64,000 nucleotides of DNA from Triatoma infestans (taxonomy: Eukaryota; Arthropoda; Insecta; Hemiptera; Reduviidae). The DNA lies in the NCBI GenBank assembly GCA_011037195.1, contig JAAEAF010000283.1, positions 248,001-312,000 on the forward strand. Reading direction: 5' to 3'. Below are positions 15,915 to 27,990 of this stretch, in pieces; position 1 is the first letter of the stretch; each line of letters begins with the position of its first letter. Below the pieces are notes generated by a model. It saw only the letters and a list, made by a program, of their open reading frames with translations. It searched no databases and was not told where the DNA came from. Made by a program: the position numbers and the translations under genes.

Positions 15915-16530
15915 AGAATAATTTTTACATTAAACTGTTTGGCCATCTCCTTTGCTTAAAGCAATGTAGCTGTATAGCAAATAAATAAATAAATAAATAC
16001 AAGCATAAATTGATCGTGCACTCAGCTTTTCAGTATGTGAACATCGTCCACTAGCAGTAATTCAGTCTGGTGAATTAACTGTTAACCTTGTTAACCAAAT
16101 AATAGGCGCCGAAAAATATTTATTATTTCTAATAATCACCACAATACACAGAGAATGTTATTACAATGCGATTAAGCAGAACATACTTATGAATTTCTTT
16201 TCAAATTATATAAACAAAGATTTGTAACAAATCATATAAACAAAAGATTTGTATTCTTTATAATAATTATGATCAGTTATATTTTCATTTCTAAAATTTG
16301 CATTATATTATTTGATTACAATGCTAACATACAATGCTTGGCATTTTAGAAATTGAATAAAAATATATTTTATTTATAGTAATAATTATTTAGTAATTTA
16401 CAAAAATTTGTTATTTTGCGATTTTATTTTTCACTAAAAGAAAGGCAAGCATTAAGATGCCAGTACTGTGAAATGAAATATCTGTATTAATAATTCTACA
16501 TTCAGCCCCATAGGAAGATGTGCCTTAGCT
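15915..16530. other. AT-rich spacer, nothing recognised
   Basis: Mostly A/T with a few GC-richer words; no coding block or shared repeat seen. Confidence 0.35.
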
Positions 16531-16582
16531 TACAAAATTGGTCCTATGAAAATGGCACGTATAGTGCTGAAACGTCGGAAAT
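16531..16582 (+). other. Decayed hammerhead-like stem-loop motif
   Basis: The stretch reads CTATGAAAATGGCAC, GTATA, GTGCTGAAACGTCGG. GGCAC/GTGCT can pair around a 5-base loop, followed by GAAACGTC as in the better copies at 28597 and 8639. The CTGANGA box is mutated. (TATC)n follows at 16776-16792. Confidence 0.4.
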
Positions 16583-16797
16583 CCAAAAAATAAATGGTTT
16601 TTAGCTGTGTACAAAGGTACAATAACTACCAATCAAATTAATTTTCATTTTTAGAAGACCTTCGTAATACTTAAGTTCACAAACCTGTGCTGTTGACAGA
16701 CGGCCTTTGCCATTGTCACTAAATTACTTTTTTGTATGGAATAATTGTATATTATTGTATGTTAATAAAAGTATTTATCTATCTATCTATCTACCTC

Positions 16798-17192
16798 TAA
16801 TTATGATCCCAAAATTCCGAGTTTGAAGAAAATCAGTTGATCGAAAGTGTGTTTTTATTAAAGTTATTTTAGTTTTCTTTAATTTTATCCATAAAAAACA
16901 TCGACAGATTGCATTAAATGTGTTACACTAACCGTGTACAGAGAAGAGACCTATAACTTTTGTTAGGAACTTTTTCTGCAAAAGTTCACTTAAAGAAGTT
17001 TGACGGGAGGGAGAGTGTATAGTTCCCTCAAAAAAAGAGATTTTATTGAATTTAGATTTTCCAATGATATAAAAATTTGAACAAAAGCAAACTATTTGTA
17101 AAAATTATAAGTTTGAAGAATATTTGTGACTGAAATCTGTGTAAACTGCAGTGAGAGAGTGTCATGTGAGTGTTTCACGCCAGAATTTTGTT
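16798..17192 (+). repeat. Family H partial copy (3' third)
   Basis: It begins within a monomer (ATTCCGAGTTTGAAGAAAAT, CGAAAGTG) and ends with GTGAGTGTTTCACGCCAGA before a T run. The 5' two thirds are absent. Divergence is higher than in the long copies. Confidence 0.65.
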
Positions 17193-17204
17193 TTTTTTTT
17201 TTTT

Positions 17205-17340
17205 ACTGAGGCACTATGTAATTCTGTCTTTCGCTATCAACTGTAGCTTCCCATTTTTTTCTCACGAGAATGGAATTGCTTCACGGGAATCGAATACTGA
17301 ATTCAGCGTATCAAAAAGCATTAGCCACTAGACAAACGCT
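17205..17340 (-). repeat. SINE-B fragment (tRNA-derived)
   Basis: In reverse it contains GTCTAGTGGCTAATGC and the box B-like TTCGATTCCCGTGA, then TGGGAAGCTACAGTTG, matching the SINE-B copy at 34565-34835. The tRNA part is mutated. Confidence 0.55.
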
Positions 17341-18676
17341 TGAGTACATAACGTATTTTAGCGTGGTATAGCAGAATAAAGGTTGAGAAGGTCAAGAAGA
17401 CTCTTGACAAAGTACAGCGCCTTGCGTGCTTATGCACGACGGGAGCAATGAGGACGTGTCCCACAGCCGGGATTGAGGTCATTCTCAATCTCACACCGCT
17501 CCACTTAGTGGTGGAAAGGGTGGCGAAGGAAGCTCTCCTCAGAAATTCTAGGCAGGACGTGGGGAGACGTGGGCTAAGATCTAGGAAGCGAATGCTTCCT
17601 TCTGTTGGCTCCCTCCCCTGGGACTTTCCTAGAGATCGTATGACCAAAAAATATAGCTTCGCTAGAAATTTTTCTGCGAAGCTAAGTACGAAAAGGGAGT
17701 GGAGCGAAGGATCCGCCCTGGATAGTATTAGCAAGCATGCCACCAAGTGGTATACAGATGGGTCTAAGACCCTCGAAGGAACCGGGGCAGGAGTGTTTGG
17801 GCCTAGAACCAAACACTCAGAACCCATGGGTAGGTTTCCTAGCATCTTCCAGGCGGAAATTTACGCTATTGGAAGGTGCGTTCAGTTGAACCTTGATCGA
17901 GGATATCGGAATCAGGAGATAGTTATCCTATCCGACAGTCAGGCGGCCATTAAAGCACTGAGCTCTTATGTAATCAGTTCTAAAATGGTATGGGAATGCC
18001 TAGGCAAGCTTAATGACCTAGGCAGGAGTAATAAGGTTACCCTACATTGGGTGTCGGGACATGTCGGCGTGGTGGGTAATGAGGTAGCCGACACCCTGGC
18101 AAAAGAAGGCGCTGTATCTCCTCTTATTAGGGCAGAACCCTTTTGTGGAGTCAGTGACCAAGTATTTCTAGAAGAAATCAAGAAGGAGGAGGTGGCTGAA
18201 AGAGCTCGTCTCTGGAACACCATCCCGGGTCTGAGGCAGGCCAAGGTCTGTCTGGTGGCTATAACCAGAAAAGGTCGAAAGCCTTAATCAGTCTGAGTAA
18301 GAGTAGGATCCGTATCCTTACGGGGCATTGCAGACTCAGGGGGCACCTGAGGAAGCTTGGCCTAGAAGATGACGGCGCATGCAGATTCTGTGGAGAAATG
18401 GAAGAAACTCCGATACATCTCCTTACGGACTGTGACGCCATCACTCAAAGAAGATTCAGTAGTCTGGCTTGTTACCAGATAGGGGAGGAAGAAATACCTA
18501 TCCTAGAACCTTCCAGGATCCTGGGATTCCTCAGGGAGCTAAACCTGGAGATGGTGCTCTAGATGAGCTAGCTCATCTTGGGCACCAAGGGTGGTATAAT
18601 AGATCAAACATAAATAGTCGCGGTACAGAACCCCTTAAAAAAAAAAATTAATAAAATAAAATAAAAAAAAAAAAAC
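17341..18676 (+). mobile_element. I/R1-type LINE, family 1, 5'-truncated
   Basis: This is the 3' 1.3 kb of a non-LTR retrotransposon: end of the reverse transcriptase, connection region (RTCPTAGIEVILNLTPLHL), RNase H, Cys/His knuckle, stop at 18560-18562, 3' UTR and an A-rich tail at 18637-18676. It is collinear with the reverse-strand copy at 29896-31358. GC content is much higher than the flanks. No target duplication was found. Confidence 0.85.
17448..18562 (+). pseudogene. LINE RNase H domain and C-terminal zinc knuckle (frameshifted)
   Basis: The RNase H catalytic residues are all visible: D in KWYTDGSKTLEG, E in FQAEIYAIGR, D in VILSDSQAAIKAL, H and D in GHVGVVGNEVADTLAKE. The frame is open to 18287. 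A frameshift near 18260 separates the C-terminal part, which continues as the knuckle CRFCGEMEETPIHLLTDC in another frame and ends ILGFLRELNLEMVL. The RNase H would cleave the RNA strand of the cDNA hybrid during retrotransposition. The reverse transcriptase catalytic region is absent, and stops occur before 17448. Confidence 0.85.
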
Positions 18677-18845
18677 AGGTATTTCCCCCCCACACAGACA
18701 TATTAATTTCTTAACACAAGCCTATTTCAAGTAATTTTTGGTAAAGTCGGAACAAATCACAGCCTGACAAATCTAAGTATTATTTACAAATATGAGATGC
18801 AAATTTGTAACTTACAATTTTGAGAACTGCCACATTAGATTTTTT

Positions 18846-19533
18846 TACTTTCTCTTACTCCTAGTAACAAGAAGTATTGGCAAACGTGTCAAATTATCGA
18901 TATCGAGTTTTCCACCGGAAATATCCGTTTTGAGGTCCTCTGAGTTCAAAAAAGTGGTTTTTGCAAATGGTCTATCGTGTGGTGTGTGTGAACAGCAAAG
19001 CTCAAAAAAGAAAAAATCGTAGAAAGTTGAAACTTGATATTCCGTTCAGATATCTCAATTGGATCTTTCAGTACGTTATCTATCAAAATTCCTCAACCGG
19101 AAATACCACTGTACTAGCTTTTTTTTCCCTTACTTTTTTGCGTTTTTCTCAAAAATGGCTCCAACGAAATTCTTGAAACTCCTTATATAAACTAAACATA
19201 CAAAGATCTACAACTTTTATTTATAACATTTCTCTGGGAAAATTCATTTAAGGGCACTTTTAGGGGAGTGGTTGGGTAATGTTTTCCTCTAAAGTGCTAT
19301 TATAGTTGGTTATACAATTATATCATCTAAACAAAATTAATTAGAAATAAATAGATGGCCATAATTCCGAGTTTCAAGTAAATTAGTAAATCGGAAGTGC
19401 GCTTTTACTGAACAGTTTTTTTTTTTCAGTTTCGACGAATTTCATCAAATTTGGTACAGAAACTATAAAAATTTGTCAATTATAATTTTGAGAACTGCAA
19501 TAAAAGAAAGTTGTATAAGTGTTTCACACCAGA
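18846..19533 (+). mobile_element. Family H copy 2 (one-monomer form)
   Basis: Complete ends: TACTTTCTCTTACTCC at the start and GTTTCACACCAGA at 19533 before a T run. Only two CCGGAA-type boundaries (19098 and about 19390) are present, giving a single 292-bp monomer and a 688-bp total. The (GT)n tract is reduced to GTGTGGTGTGTGTG. Confidence 0.8.
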
Positions 19534-21184
19534 TTTTTTTTTTTTTTTGCCCACATATTGGAAATTTCAGTTAAACAGTTTTGCAATTTATAAACAAAAA
19601 CAATACTAAAAACAAATTTTTGGATACTTTACTTTACCAATAAAAAAATAATTTGCATTTAATAGAAGTTGTATTTGTCCATTCAGTACTTACAATAAAA
19701 TAGCAATACTTTCTATTGGTTTCTTTTTTTTGTGTAAAAGAAATCTTGCACTCAATACATATATACAAACTGCTATGGACACCGCTGTTTTCTACAATAG
19801 ATAAAAGAAACCGACAATAGTTGAGTCAAAGTCTACCGACAATGAAAAAGAAATCCTATAAAACTATAGAAGACCACCTGCTAGTTATGTTGCCGTAATA
19901 TTGTCCAAAAAAGTGAATACTATAATGTGACAACTTGCCCACCACCATACTGATATATTTCTTTCCTATCGCTACAAATTTTTGATAAATTACAATTATT
20001 ATAATCAAAATTAAAAAAAAAAAAAAGGGTAAAAAAAAAATTATACAAATTTATGCAATCAAATTTAGTAAACTGGTCTACTTTTCTGGTCTCACCAAGT
20101 CCAAGATAAGTTACAAAAAAAAAACCGGTTTATTTTGGAATGAAATTTTATTTTTAACATTCATACTGAAATAAATTATTCCAAACGAACGAATAGTTTT
20201 ATAAGAATTGTATGTTTGCTTCTTTATAGTTTTAAAAATTTAGTTCAAACCATTTAGTTAACAGCTTTAAAGAGTAATTTTTTTTTTTTTAAGGAAATAG
20301 AACCATAAGACAGGTTTATAAATTTCAAATTAACAATGAGTAAAAATCAAAGTAGGCCGCTAGAATTCCTCTCTATCTAATATATATCATATTATAATAT
20401 ATGAGTTGATATTACAAATATAGTGTATAATTTAAAAAAAGAAGAACAAAACAAAACTATAATAAAATGATCAAAGGATGCCGCTGTTTAAAAACAAGCG
20501 GCCAAGTGTCGATATTTACGCCCCCGCAATCGTTTCAAGATGGCCGCCCAAGCCACCGTATCTAGATTACAGCTGATAGAGCCATTAATACTAGAGATCT
20601 ATACAACAGATTACAAGATATTATGGTGTACAAGTACAACGCTAAGGTGGAGTTAAAACAACAGTATTGTATACCAAGATGGAATAAGTTGATTTTTGTT
20701 TTATTTTTATTTTTCCTTCCTTTATTCATTTTTATTTATATATATATCAAATGCCTTTCTTCTTATTTTATTCCGGATAATAATTCCGGTAAATAATTAT
20801 TTTTTTCCGGATAAACGGAAACAAGTGTAAATTTCAGTCGTTTTAAGTGCGTTATCCGGAGAAATGTGACTCTTATTATAATTCTGTCGACTCAAAAGTA
20901 TCTATAGTGAAACCCTCACGGTTAACTAATGATAATCACACTGACATACACATATCTGGTATCTGTATTGAAATGCAATATCTGAAAAGTGAATTTATCT
21001 TGGGTACTACAAGTTCTGACATTAAAAGATCCTGATCAGGCCAGTACTGACATATAGGTAATTGATTTTCTCAAGGTTAAGGAAAGCGACCTATTACGAT
21101 TCGAGGACCAAAAAATCTAGAGCAGAGGTTGCAACCTAGCAGTCTGCCAAGGCTTTGTTTTCGGCCTGCCGCCTGATGATTTCT
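19534..21184. other. AT-rich spacer
   Basis: No clear gene. At 20480-20700 a GC-richer patch holds an ATG in good context (CAAGATGGCCGCCC at 20537-20550) opening a 38-codon frame that ends in TAA. The same words match the YY1/PHO binding consensus. A second frame at 20847-21035 has no recognisable homology. Tandem TTCCGG words occur at 20770-20815. Confidence 0.3.
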
Positions 21185-21360
21185 TTTCTTTTTTAAAGAT
21201 TAGATTGCATGGTGGGGTAGCCTAGTCAGCCGATGCTACCGCGACCTCTACGGCTCTATTGAGGCACCCATAATCTAGAGTTCCCTCCCAGGTCCTGTCC
21301 TCCCGGTTAGACTTTCGAATCTGGAAAGGGGCTCCTGAATCATCCAGGGAGCACCGACTA
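21185..21360 (-). mobile_element. LINE 3'-UTR fragment
   Basis: In plus orientation it reads CTACCGCGACCTCTACGGCT..ATTGAGGCACCCATA, paralleling the 3' UTRs of other LINEs here (29925, 56970, 61295, 62520: a C-rich dinucleotide-poor block with GTGCCA/GGCACC and a TATTGTG-like core). Coding sequence is gone. Confidence 0.4.
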
Positions 21361-21600
21361 TTTTTTTTTTTTTTTAATTTAAGGCGCTTTAACATCTATG
21401 GTCACTGATGCGTAGTCTTCTCAGTGCACTGCAGGCCTCCGGACACTGCAGGTTACAGACGACACTGTCCATCAACGGGCAGTGAACTGTAGAGGCTCCT
21501 AAGAAAAAAAAAATCTAAGTGTAGCACAGCTGGACTCGAACCCGGGTCCTCCGCGTGGGAGGCCAGTATGCTAACCACTTAGCTATTCCCTGCACCCACT
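21361..21600 (-). repeat. SINE-A, best-preserved copy
   Basis: Read in reverse: GGGAATAGCTAAGTGGTTAG (box A region), GGGTTCGAGTCC (box B), the body TCTTAGGAGCCTCTACAG.. GTCTGTAACCTGCAG..CCGGAGGCC, then GCGCCTTAAATT and an A tail at the left. The tRNA-like head marks RNA polymerase III promotion. Length about 235 bp. Confidence 0.85.
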
Positions 21601-23779
21601 ATTTAGAGCATACTCTGGAGCCCTAGCTGTTTTATAAGACTTAGGAGTCCATCTGTACCAGTGTACATCTTGTGGATATTAAACAGAAAAAATATCTATC
21701 TTCATCAAATCAAGTATCTTAATAATTTTCTTAAAATGTAGGTAATTGAACTTATATTTTCTGAACTTGTTATAAGTATTTTTATAATATAAAATTGGTT
21801 AAAAATTTAAGATTTAAATTTACTGGTGTGACTGTTTGTGTAAGTCGTAAAGGCCCGGCAACATAAGGACATTTGTTAAAGCCTTTCCAATTTTAGTTAT
21901 ATGGTTTTGGTTCACGGATTAATATGGAATACGGCCTATGATTGATGTATATTATATCAGCGGGGGGCTACCACCCAATAAATTAATGCTCTATAATTGA
22001 TCGAATAATCGATTACAAATGTCAACTATGACTGCCAGAAACTGGTTGCAATTTTTTAGAAAATGGCTGCCTTGCACTTACCGTGTTCCGTTGTAGAGAA
22101 TTAAAGTGTACAAACTTTTAAAGGTTTATGAAGAATATTATATTATGCTAGCAGGACATTAAGGTAAGCCAGTTCGCTATATTTTTGTAAGTAATCTGGC
22201 CGGTTAAGTGATTGGGTATATTGTGAAATTTGGACTAATCATAATAAAACAGTTGTGTTAAACCTTTTTTTATCTTTAATGATAAAAGAATATTATAAAT
22301 TCATTTAAGTACTATAACCACCAAATACCACGTCTTCAGTTTAAGAACCCGTGCGATCAATAGAACCTTCTTAGTCTCCAGACTAATGCTGACGTTATGG
22401 CGAAGATTTTTGCAAATTTACTAAGAAAGTTCGTAGCAACTCTTGAACCTCAGTCAACTTTTTCAAACCTAATTGAACGTTCCTAATTGCCATAATTAGG
22501 AATCTATTGTTTCTAATTTAGATCAAATAATTTAAATTTACGAGACCTAAAAACTTAAAGAATGGGAAGTTTAAAATTTAACTAACCTTATTAATCCTAT
22601 TTAAAAAATTGCCAAGCTTAGTTAGTGAATTCTCCTTGGAGATTTTAGAGATGATGAATTATAGAATAATAAGAAACAAATATGAAAGACTAAACAGAAA
22701 AAAATGAGTGACACGTAAAAAGTGATTTTTAATCAGCTAGTCTTTCTTGTTCTTTCACAAAATTTTGATTGAATAATCAAGAAATCTTGGAATTACTGTA
22801 CAACAAGTACCGTTCCTTGCAACATATCTTTTTCCCCTTTTAATTTTTGAAAGTAATCATGGGGAAGTCTTAAAGAATGACAAACGTAGCGTTCATTGAC
22901 CAACGTAGAGATAACAGTTACGTATAATGGGGTATTTTCAGTCGGCATTATAATACAATAATGAAAATTACCATTATCGACAAAATGAAAGAAGAGTTGG
23001 TTGACAAATCGAATGGATAATTTGAGGCGGTGTTACTTTTTATTTTTATCTTGTTGTTGTCATTATGTTTAATGCTATTTTGCAGTTTTTTTTTAAAAAA
23101 AGGGTATGTTTCATTTTTCTTTTATTTTTATTTTAATTCTCACTTGTGCGAAGAAACAATAATTATAATTTATTAGATCACTGTGCGATCTGGGCTAGGA
23201 ATTTATATAATTTATTTTCTGATTTTTACGTGTCAAAATATTGATATTATAAGAATGCTTTTACTGAATTAGTAGTTGGGGCATTTATTACTCAAATAAT
23301 CAGAGAAAATGATAAAGGACAATGCTGATTTTTAAGGATTGCCTAAATTATTTTCTATATTAAAACAAATAAACAAAAAATACAACGATGGTTGAAAAAA
23401 ACCAAAGAAGGAAACTTTTAAATTTGAGCTAAGTTTATTTTTCAAGTTTTATATTTTGGCTTCTGTCAACCCTCATTGTATTTTTATAATTTAACAATTT
23501 GTCAAATTTAACCTATTATTTATAATAATAATTTTAAAACAATAGTAATTCAATGAATATTGCAACACTTGCTGAAATTACGAGTACAGATTTGTTTATG
23601 TATATTTTAACACAAGTTCTCTCCAAATTCCCCCACTAATTTTTATGACACAATTAAAAAATTTCCAAAAAATAAATTTACATTCCGTGCACCTGTGCAA
23701 TGAAATTGAAAGGGAAATTCGGAAAACAAAAATAAAATTACAATGAGATGTTTTGTACGGCAATGGCCAGAGGAGTTTA
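21601..23779. other. AT-rich spacer, nothing recognised
   Basis: More than 2 kb with no coding block, no shared repeat and no tRNA-like sequence. Poly(A)/poly(T) tracts are common. Confidence 0.4.
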
Positions 23780-23784
23780 TAAAG

Positions 23785-24660
23785 AAAAAGAAGCCTTTGT
23801 TGCTCTACGTTTCGGGTTGATGCCCTTCTTCCAGAGCTCTGTAAAATTTATTGGAGAAAATATATTATTGGAGTTAAGAAAAAGTGCACAGATTTATAAC
23901 AAAACAAAAGAAAGTTTAAATTAAAGAAAAATTAACCGAAAAAATTATAACATAGAAGTGACAGTAAATTAAATAAAATGATATTAGCAATAAGAGAGTA
24001 TAAAATAGATAAAGATACTTTTAGGGTAGGAGAGGAGTAAACGTTGTGATTGAAATGAAGAGAGAATATTTTTTTAAAATTTAAAAAACCCGTTAAAAGG
24101 TGGGAGAGATAAGAAAAATGTTTATAATGAGTTGCGGCAATTTCAAATTTGGAAGAAACGGGTGTCTTTTTTTAGGGTTAGAAAAATATTGTTGTAAGTT
24201 GAAGTTATGATTTCTTTGTCTTTTTTAAAATTGGTAGAATTCGGATGGAGGTGAATTTGTAAGGATTCGGATAGAAGTGGTAAAAATGGAAGGGTTATTG
24301 AAATAGATGTCATGTTTAAAAAAGTCAGAATATGTTTAGAGAGAGTCGTGCTGTCAATTTTTTTTGTTAATAATGTTCTAGTTCATGTTGTCTGAGGCTT
24401 TTTTGTAAAAAAAACTGTTTGGATTCACCTGTGTAGCAAGCGTTGCAGTTGGGTGTAATACATTGAACTTTGTATGCAGTATGTGTTTTGTTAGGTATTT
24501 CAATAGGGTCTTTAATTTTTGAGAATATTTTATTTAGTGGAGGAGAAGCTTGTTCGGAGGAGCTTGTGTTGGTGGAGGAGAAGCTTGTTCGAAAGTTGGG
24601 GATAAAGTTTTTCAGGATGTTATTGATTCTATTGGAAATAGGATCAATGAAGGTGAGCGA
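23785..24660 (-). mobile_element. Penelope-like element relic with GIY-YIG endonuclease segment
   Basis: On the reverse strand about 24390-24660 reads NRINNILKNFIPNFRTSFSS, then PPLNKIFSKIKDPIEIPNKT followed by HTAYKVQCITPNCNACYTGE. The pattern K-D-P-I..YK.QC..CN.CY.GE is the linker and first strand of the GIY-YIG endonuclease of Penelope-like retroelements. The rest of the domain continues, decayed, down to about 24000. At the 3' side (23801-23840) is the motif CTGGAAGAAGGGC..CCCGAAACGTAGAGC. Stops and frameshifts show it is dead. Confidence 0.65.
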
Positions 24661-24675
24661 GTGGTATGAGAGATT

Positions 24676-25350
24676 CAGTATTATTATTATTATTCAAGGA
24701 AGGAGAGGGCAAAACCCTACGCTATCCAAAGCCAGCCACCCTGGGCCCATATAGCTACCCTAAAGAATAATAACTACTGTGTCTGGAACAAAAGTCCAGA
24801 CCCAGGTTTTACCCATTTAAGTTTCACCACAGACCGAATAAATCGGACCAAAACCTTAAAAGGACATAGCTTAAGATCTTCTACCATATCCTATTCCGGC
24901 TGAATGTCCTAAACCTAATCTCCTCACAGCCAAAACAATCCGTCATTAGATGCATGGGTGTTTCCTTCTCTGTCTCACAAACTCTACAAAAGGGGTCAGG
25001 CATGAGTCCCATTGTACAGAGATGTCTCCTTAAGGCACAGTGAGGAAGCCAACCAGATGCCTGAGAGAGGTCCGTGAAAGACATCGGATCCCGCTACTCA
25101 AAGCTCCCTCCAGACCCCCAATGAGCATCTTAGACTGCCGACAACCCACTGCACTCATCCATAAGGATGAATGCTGCGAGGTCATCCACGTCTGGGAGCC
25201 TGACAAACATGTGTCAGAAGACACACCAACAGCAGGCTCGGGACCAATGAAAAAGGGAGAGAGACGCGTAATTTGGCAAACCTATCCTCCTCCTCATTCC
25301 CAAATGCAACGATTTTCTTTAAACCTCGTGTACTAACTACCCACACATGC
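24676..25350 (-). mobile_element. LINE family 2, 5'-truncated
   Basis: The (TAA)n tail (here ATT at 24677-24692) lies at the left. Coding on the reverse strand includes the end of RNase H (FGNEEEDRFAKLRVSLPF) and the C-terminal knuckle CRVCETEKETPMHLMTDC at 24930-24990. A longer copy of the same family is at 49594-50960. Frames are broken several times. Confidence 0.75.
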
Positions 25351-25464
25351 GGCAAGTATTTTTCATGCAAATTGATTTTTTTTTTTGGAATTACAGAGGA
25401 GCTGCGACGATAAGCTTTCCATTAAACTCCATTGCTAGAATTTTAAGTTTGACAGTGTTTGCCG

Positions 25465-25650
25465 CATTTTTTTAATTTAGGGCACCTCGTTATCTATGGT
25501 CATACTGTTCACCACCGGATAGTGAGCTGTAGAGGCTCTTAGGAAGAGAAAATCTAAGGAGAGCACAGCTGGACTCGAATCCTGTCCGCAGCTGTCCTCC
25601 GTGTGGGAATCCAATACGCTAACCACTGAGCTAATCCCTTCCCTTTTCCC
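25465..25650 (-). repeat. SINE-A copy
   Basis: In reverse: AGCTCAGTGGTTAGCGTATT, a box B-like GATTCGAGTCCAGCTGTG, then TCTTCCTAAGAGCCTCTACAG and ACCATAGATAAC near the 3' end before an A tail. Several internal deletions. Confidence 0.75.
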
Positions 25651-25875
25651 TTTTTTTAATGTTTTTATTTTTCTTAATTTTCTTGAAAAAAACTGTTGTG
25701 AGGGATTTACGGCTCTATTCTTAATAGTAAACTGCCATTTCGAGTTTTGTTGGACATCACTAGCAGCGCTGCCACGTGGTGTACAGTGTAGTCACATATA
25801 GTGTAGCTGTTATTATGTAAAATGTACTGTTCCATACTGCTAACTAAACGTATATTAAAAATCCCAATTTTGAAG

Positions 25876-26848
25876 GGTAAGAGGAAGTATTGTAATCGTG
25901 TCAAATTTTCGATATCCTAGTTTTCACCGGAAATATCCGTTTTGAGGTCCCCTGAGTCCAAAAAAACTGGTTTTTAGAAAATGGTCTGTTTGTGTGTGCG
26001 TGTGTATTTGAACAGCATAGCTCAAAAACGAAAAACCATAGAAAGTTGAAACTTGATATTCCGTTTAGGTATCACCCATGGGATCTGACAGTACGTTATC
26101 TGACAAAATTCCTCAACCGGAAGTACTACTTTACTGGTTGTTTTTTTTTTGCTTTTTGAAATTTTCTCAAAAATGGCTCCAACGATTTTCTTCAAACTTG
26201 GTATATCAACTACACATACAACGAGTTACAGCTTTTATTTGAACGTTTTTCCGGAAATTCATTTAAGGGCACTTTTGGTGGAGAGGTGGGATTACGGCTT
26301 CCTCTAAAATGCTATTTCAATTTATTAAACATTTCTATCATCTAAATAATGGTTATTAGAATTGAGTATGTTGTTGAAATTCCGAGGTTCAAAAAAATCG
26401 GATAACCGGAAGTGTGTTTACTTTACCACTTGACTAAATGTTTTTTTTTTTTTTACTTTTCCGCGAATTTCTCAAAAATCGCTTCGACGATTTTCTAGAA
26501 ACTTCTGATATAAACTACCTATAAAAAGATGTAAACTTTTATTGAAATATTTCTCTGGGAAAATTCATTTAGGGCGCTTTTATGTGGGGTTATGTTTTTC
26601 TCTAAAGCACTATCATGTTTGATTATACAATTCTATCATTCAAACAAAATTAATTAGAAATAAATAGATGGCCAAAATTCCAAGTTTCAAGAAAATTAAT
26701 AAACCGGAAGTGCGCTTTTACTGAACAGTTTTTTTTTTTTTTCAGTTTCCACGAATTTCATTAAATTTGGTACACTAACTATAAAATTTGTCAAATATAA
26801 TTTTGAGAACTGGAGTAAGAGAAAGTTGTGTGAGTGTTTCACACCAGA
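25876..26848 (+). mobile_element. Family H copy 3 (two-monomer form)
   Basis: The first ~20 bases are lost; the copy begins GTAAGAGGAAGTATTG. (GT)n is at about 25988-26005. Boundaries CCGGAAGT at 26118, 26406 and 26704 give monomers of 288 and 298 bp. It ends GTTTCACACCAGA before a T run. Confidence 0.8.
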
Positions 26849-27988
26849 TTTTTATTTTTATTTTGATTTATTTTCTTGTTAGTTATTTTGTAATATGTAT
26901 AATAGGTAGTACAGAAGTATTTTCATTTAGAAATATAACATTAATGAAATGATTTCTTCAGAAAAGAAACGCAGACATGTTTGGTTGTGCCATTTTTATT
27001 TTAAGTACACATACATATCTATCTATAGCTGTGTTTATACAAAAAGATCATAAAAATCTTGATATTCCCATGAGAATGTACCGAACTTCTCTCTCAATGT
27101 ATATAAACATTACAGAAATGTAATCCACCAAATTATACAGTATCGCTACTATAATTATTGTCTCCCTTTTTTTAACCAATATCATGAAATTAAATCTAAA
27201 GATAAAGATACTGGGGTATGTATGTACAGTTTGATGAAATCTAATGTTTTCTTTAAAAATGAAGATGTACTTTTCTTTTACAAAATACCAATTACTTGTA
27301 CTAAACATTATGACCTATTCAAATGTTTTACAAAATACAAGACCATTATAACTGTAAACACATACGAAATATTATGCTGTAATAAAAAGCAAAGATCTGT
27401 AATTGTACACTTTTTTTCTCCCCATAAATTATGCTTAATAATTAATACAAATTAAGCAATAACGAAACTAAAAACAACTTTGATTTAAATATGGAAGTGT
27501 GATGATTTTGTGAATTATCATTTCAACAGATTCTCATTCGTCTTGACTTTTTAAACACCCATTCTATTATTTTCTATTAGGCTACTCTAAACCATGAGGC
27601 TATAACTCTATAAACATATCCATGTACTGACATATCTTTTTAACTTTGATTCTTTCAAATAATTTTTTTATATTTTTAATTCCTTATGATTTGTTTATAC
27701 TATAATAACTGTAAACTTTAAAAGAGTTCATTTCATTTAAATCATTATTTCAATAGTAATTAGTCTTTTTATTTTTTTTTAATTTTGACTTTGTTTACGA
27801 ATGTAGTACTACAAATTGTTACAATTATAGTACAATTAAACAAATTATTTTCTAAATGTGGAAAAAAATAATAAAATGAATGGAAACCAAAACCAAAAGA
27901 ATCAAAACTCCAGCATAATCTAGTTCAAGTAAGCAAATAAAAAAAATTAACTTTCAGACGAGAGTTCCAATAAGTAGATATTTAATAC
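26849..27988. other. AT-rich spacer, nothing recognised
   Basis: Open frames at 27048-27308 (-) and 27222-27455 (+) overlap each other and look like chance reading of AT-rich DNA. No motif was recognised. Confidence 0.35.
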
Positions 27989-27990
27989 TA

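Noticed and set aside
15457..15946. Open frames on both strands rich in L/Y or N/K
   Set aside because: They are translations of (ATT)n and poly(T) tracts.
17321..17845. 174-codon reverse frame
   Set aside because: Antisense to the LINE RNase H region, which has the real catalytic motifs on the plus strand.
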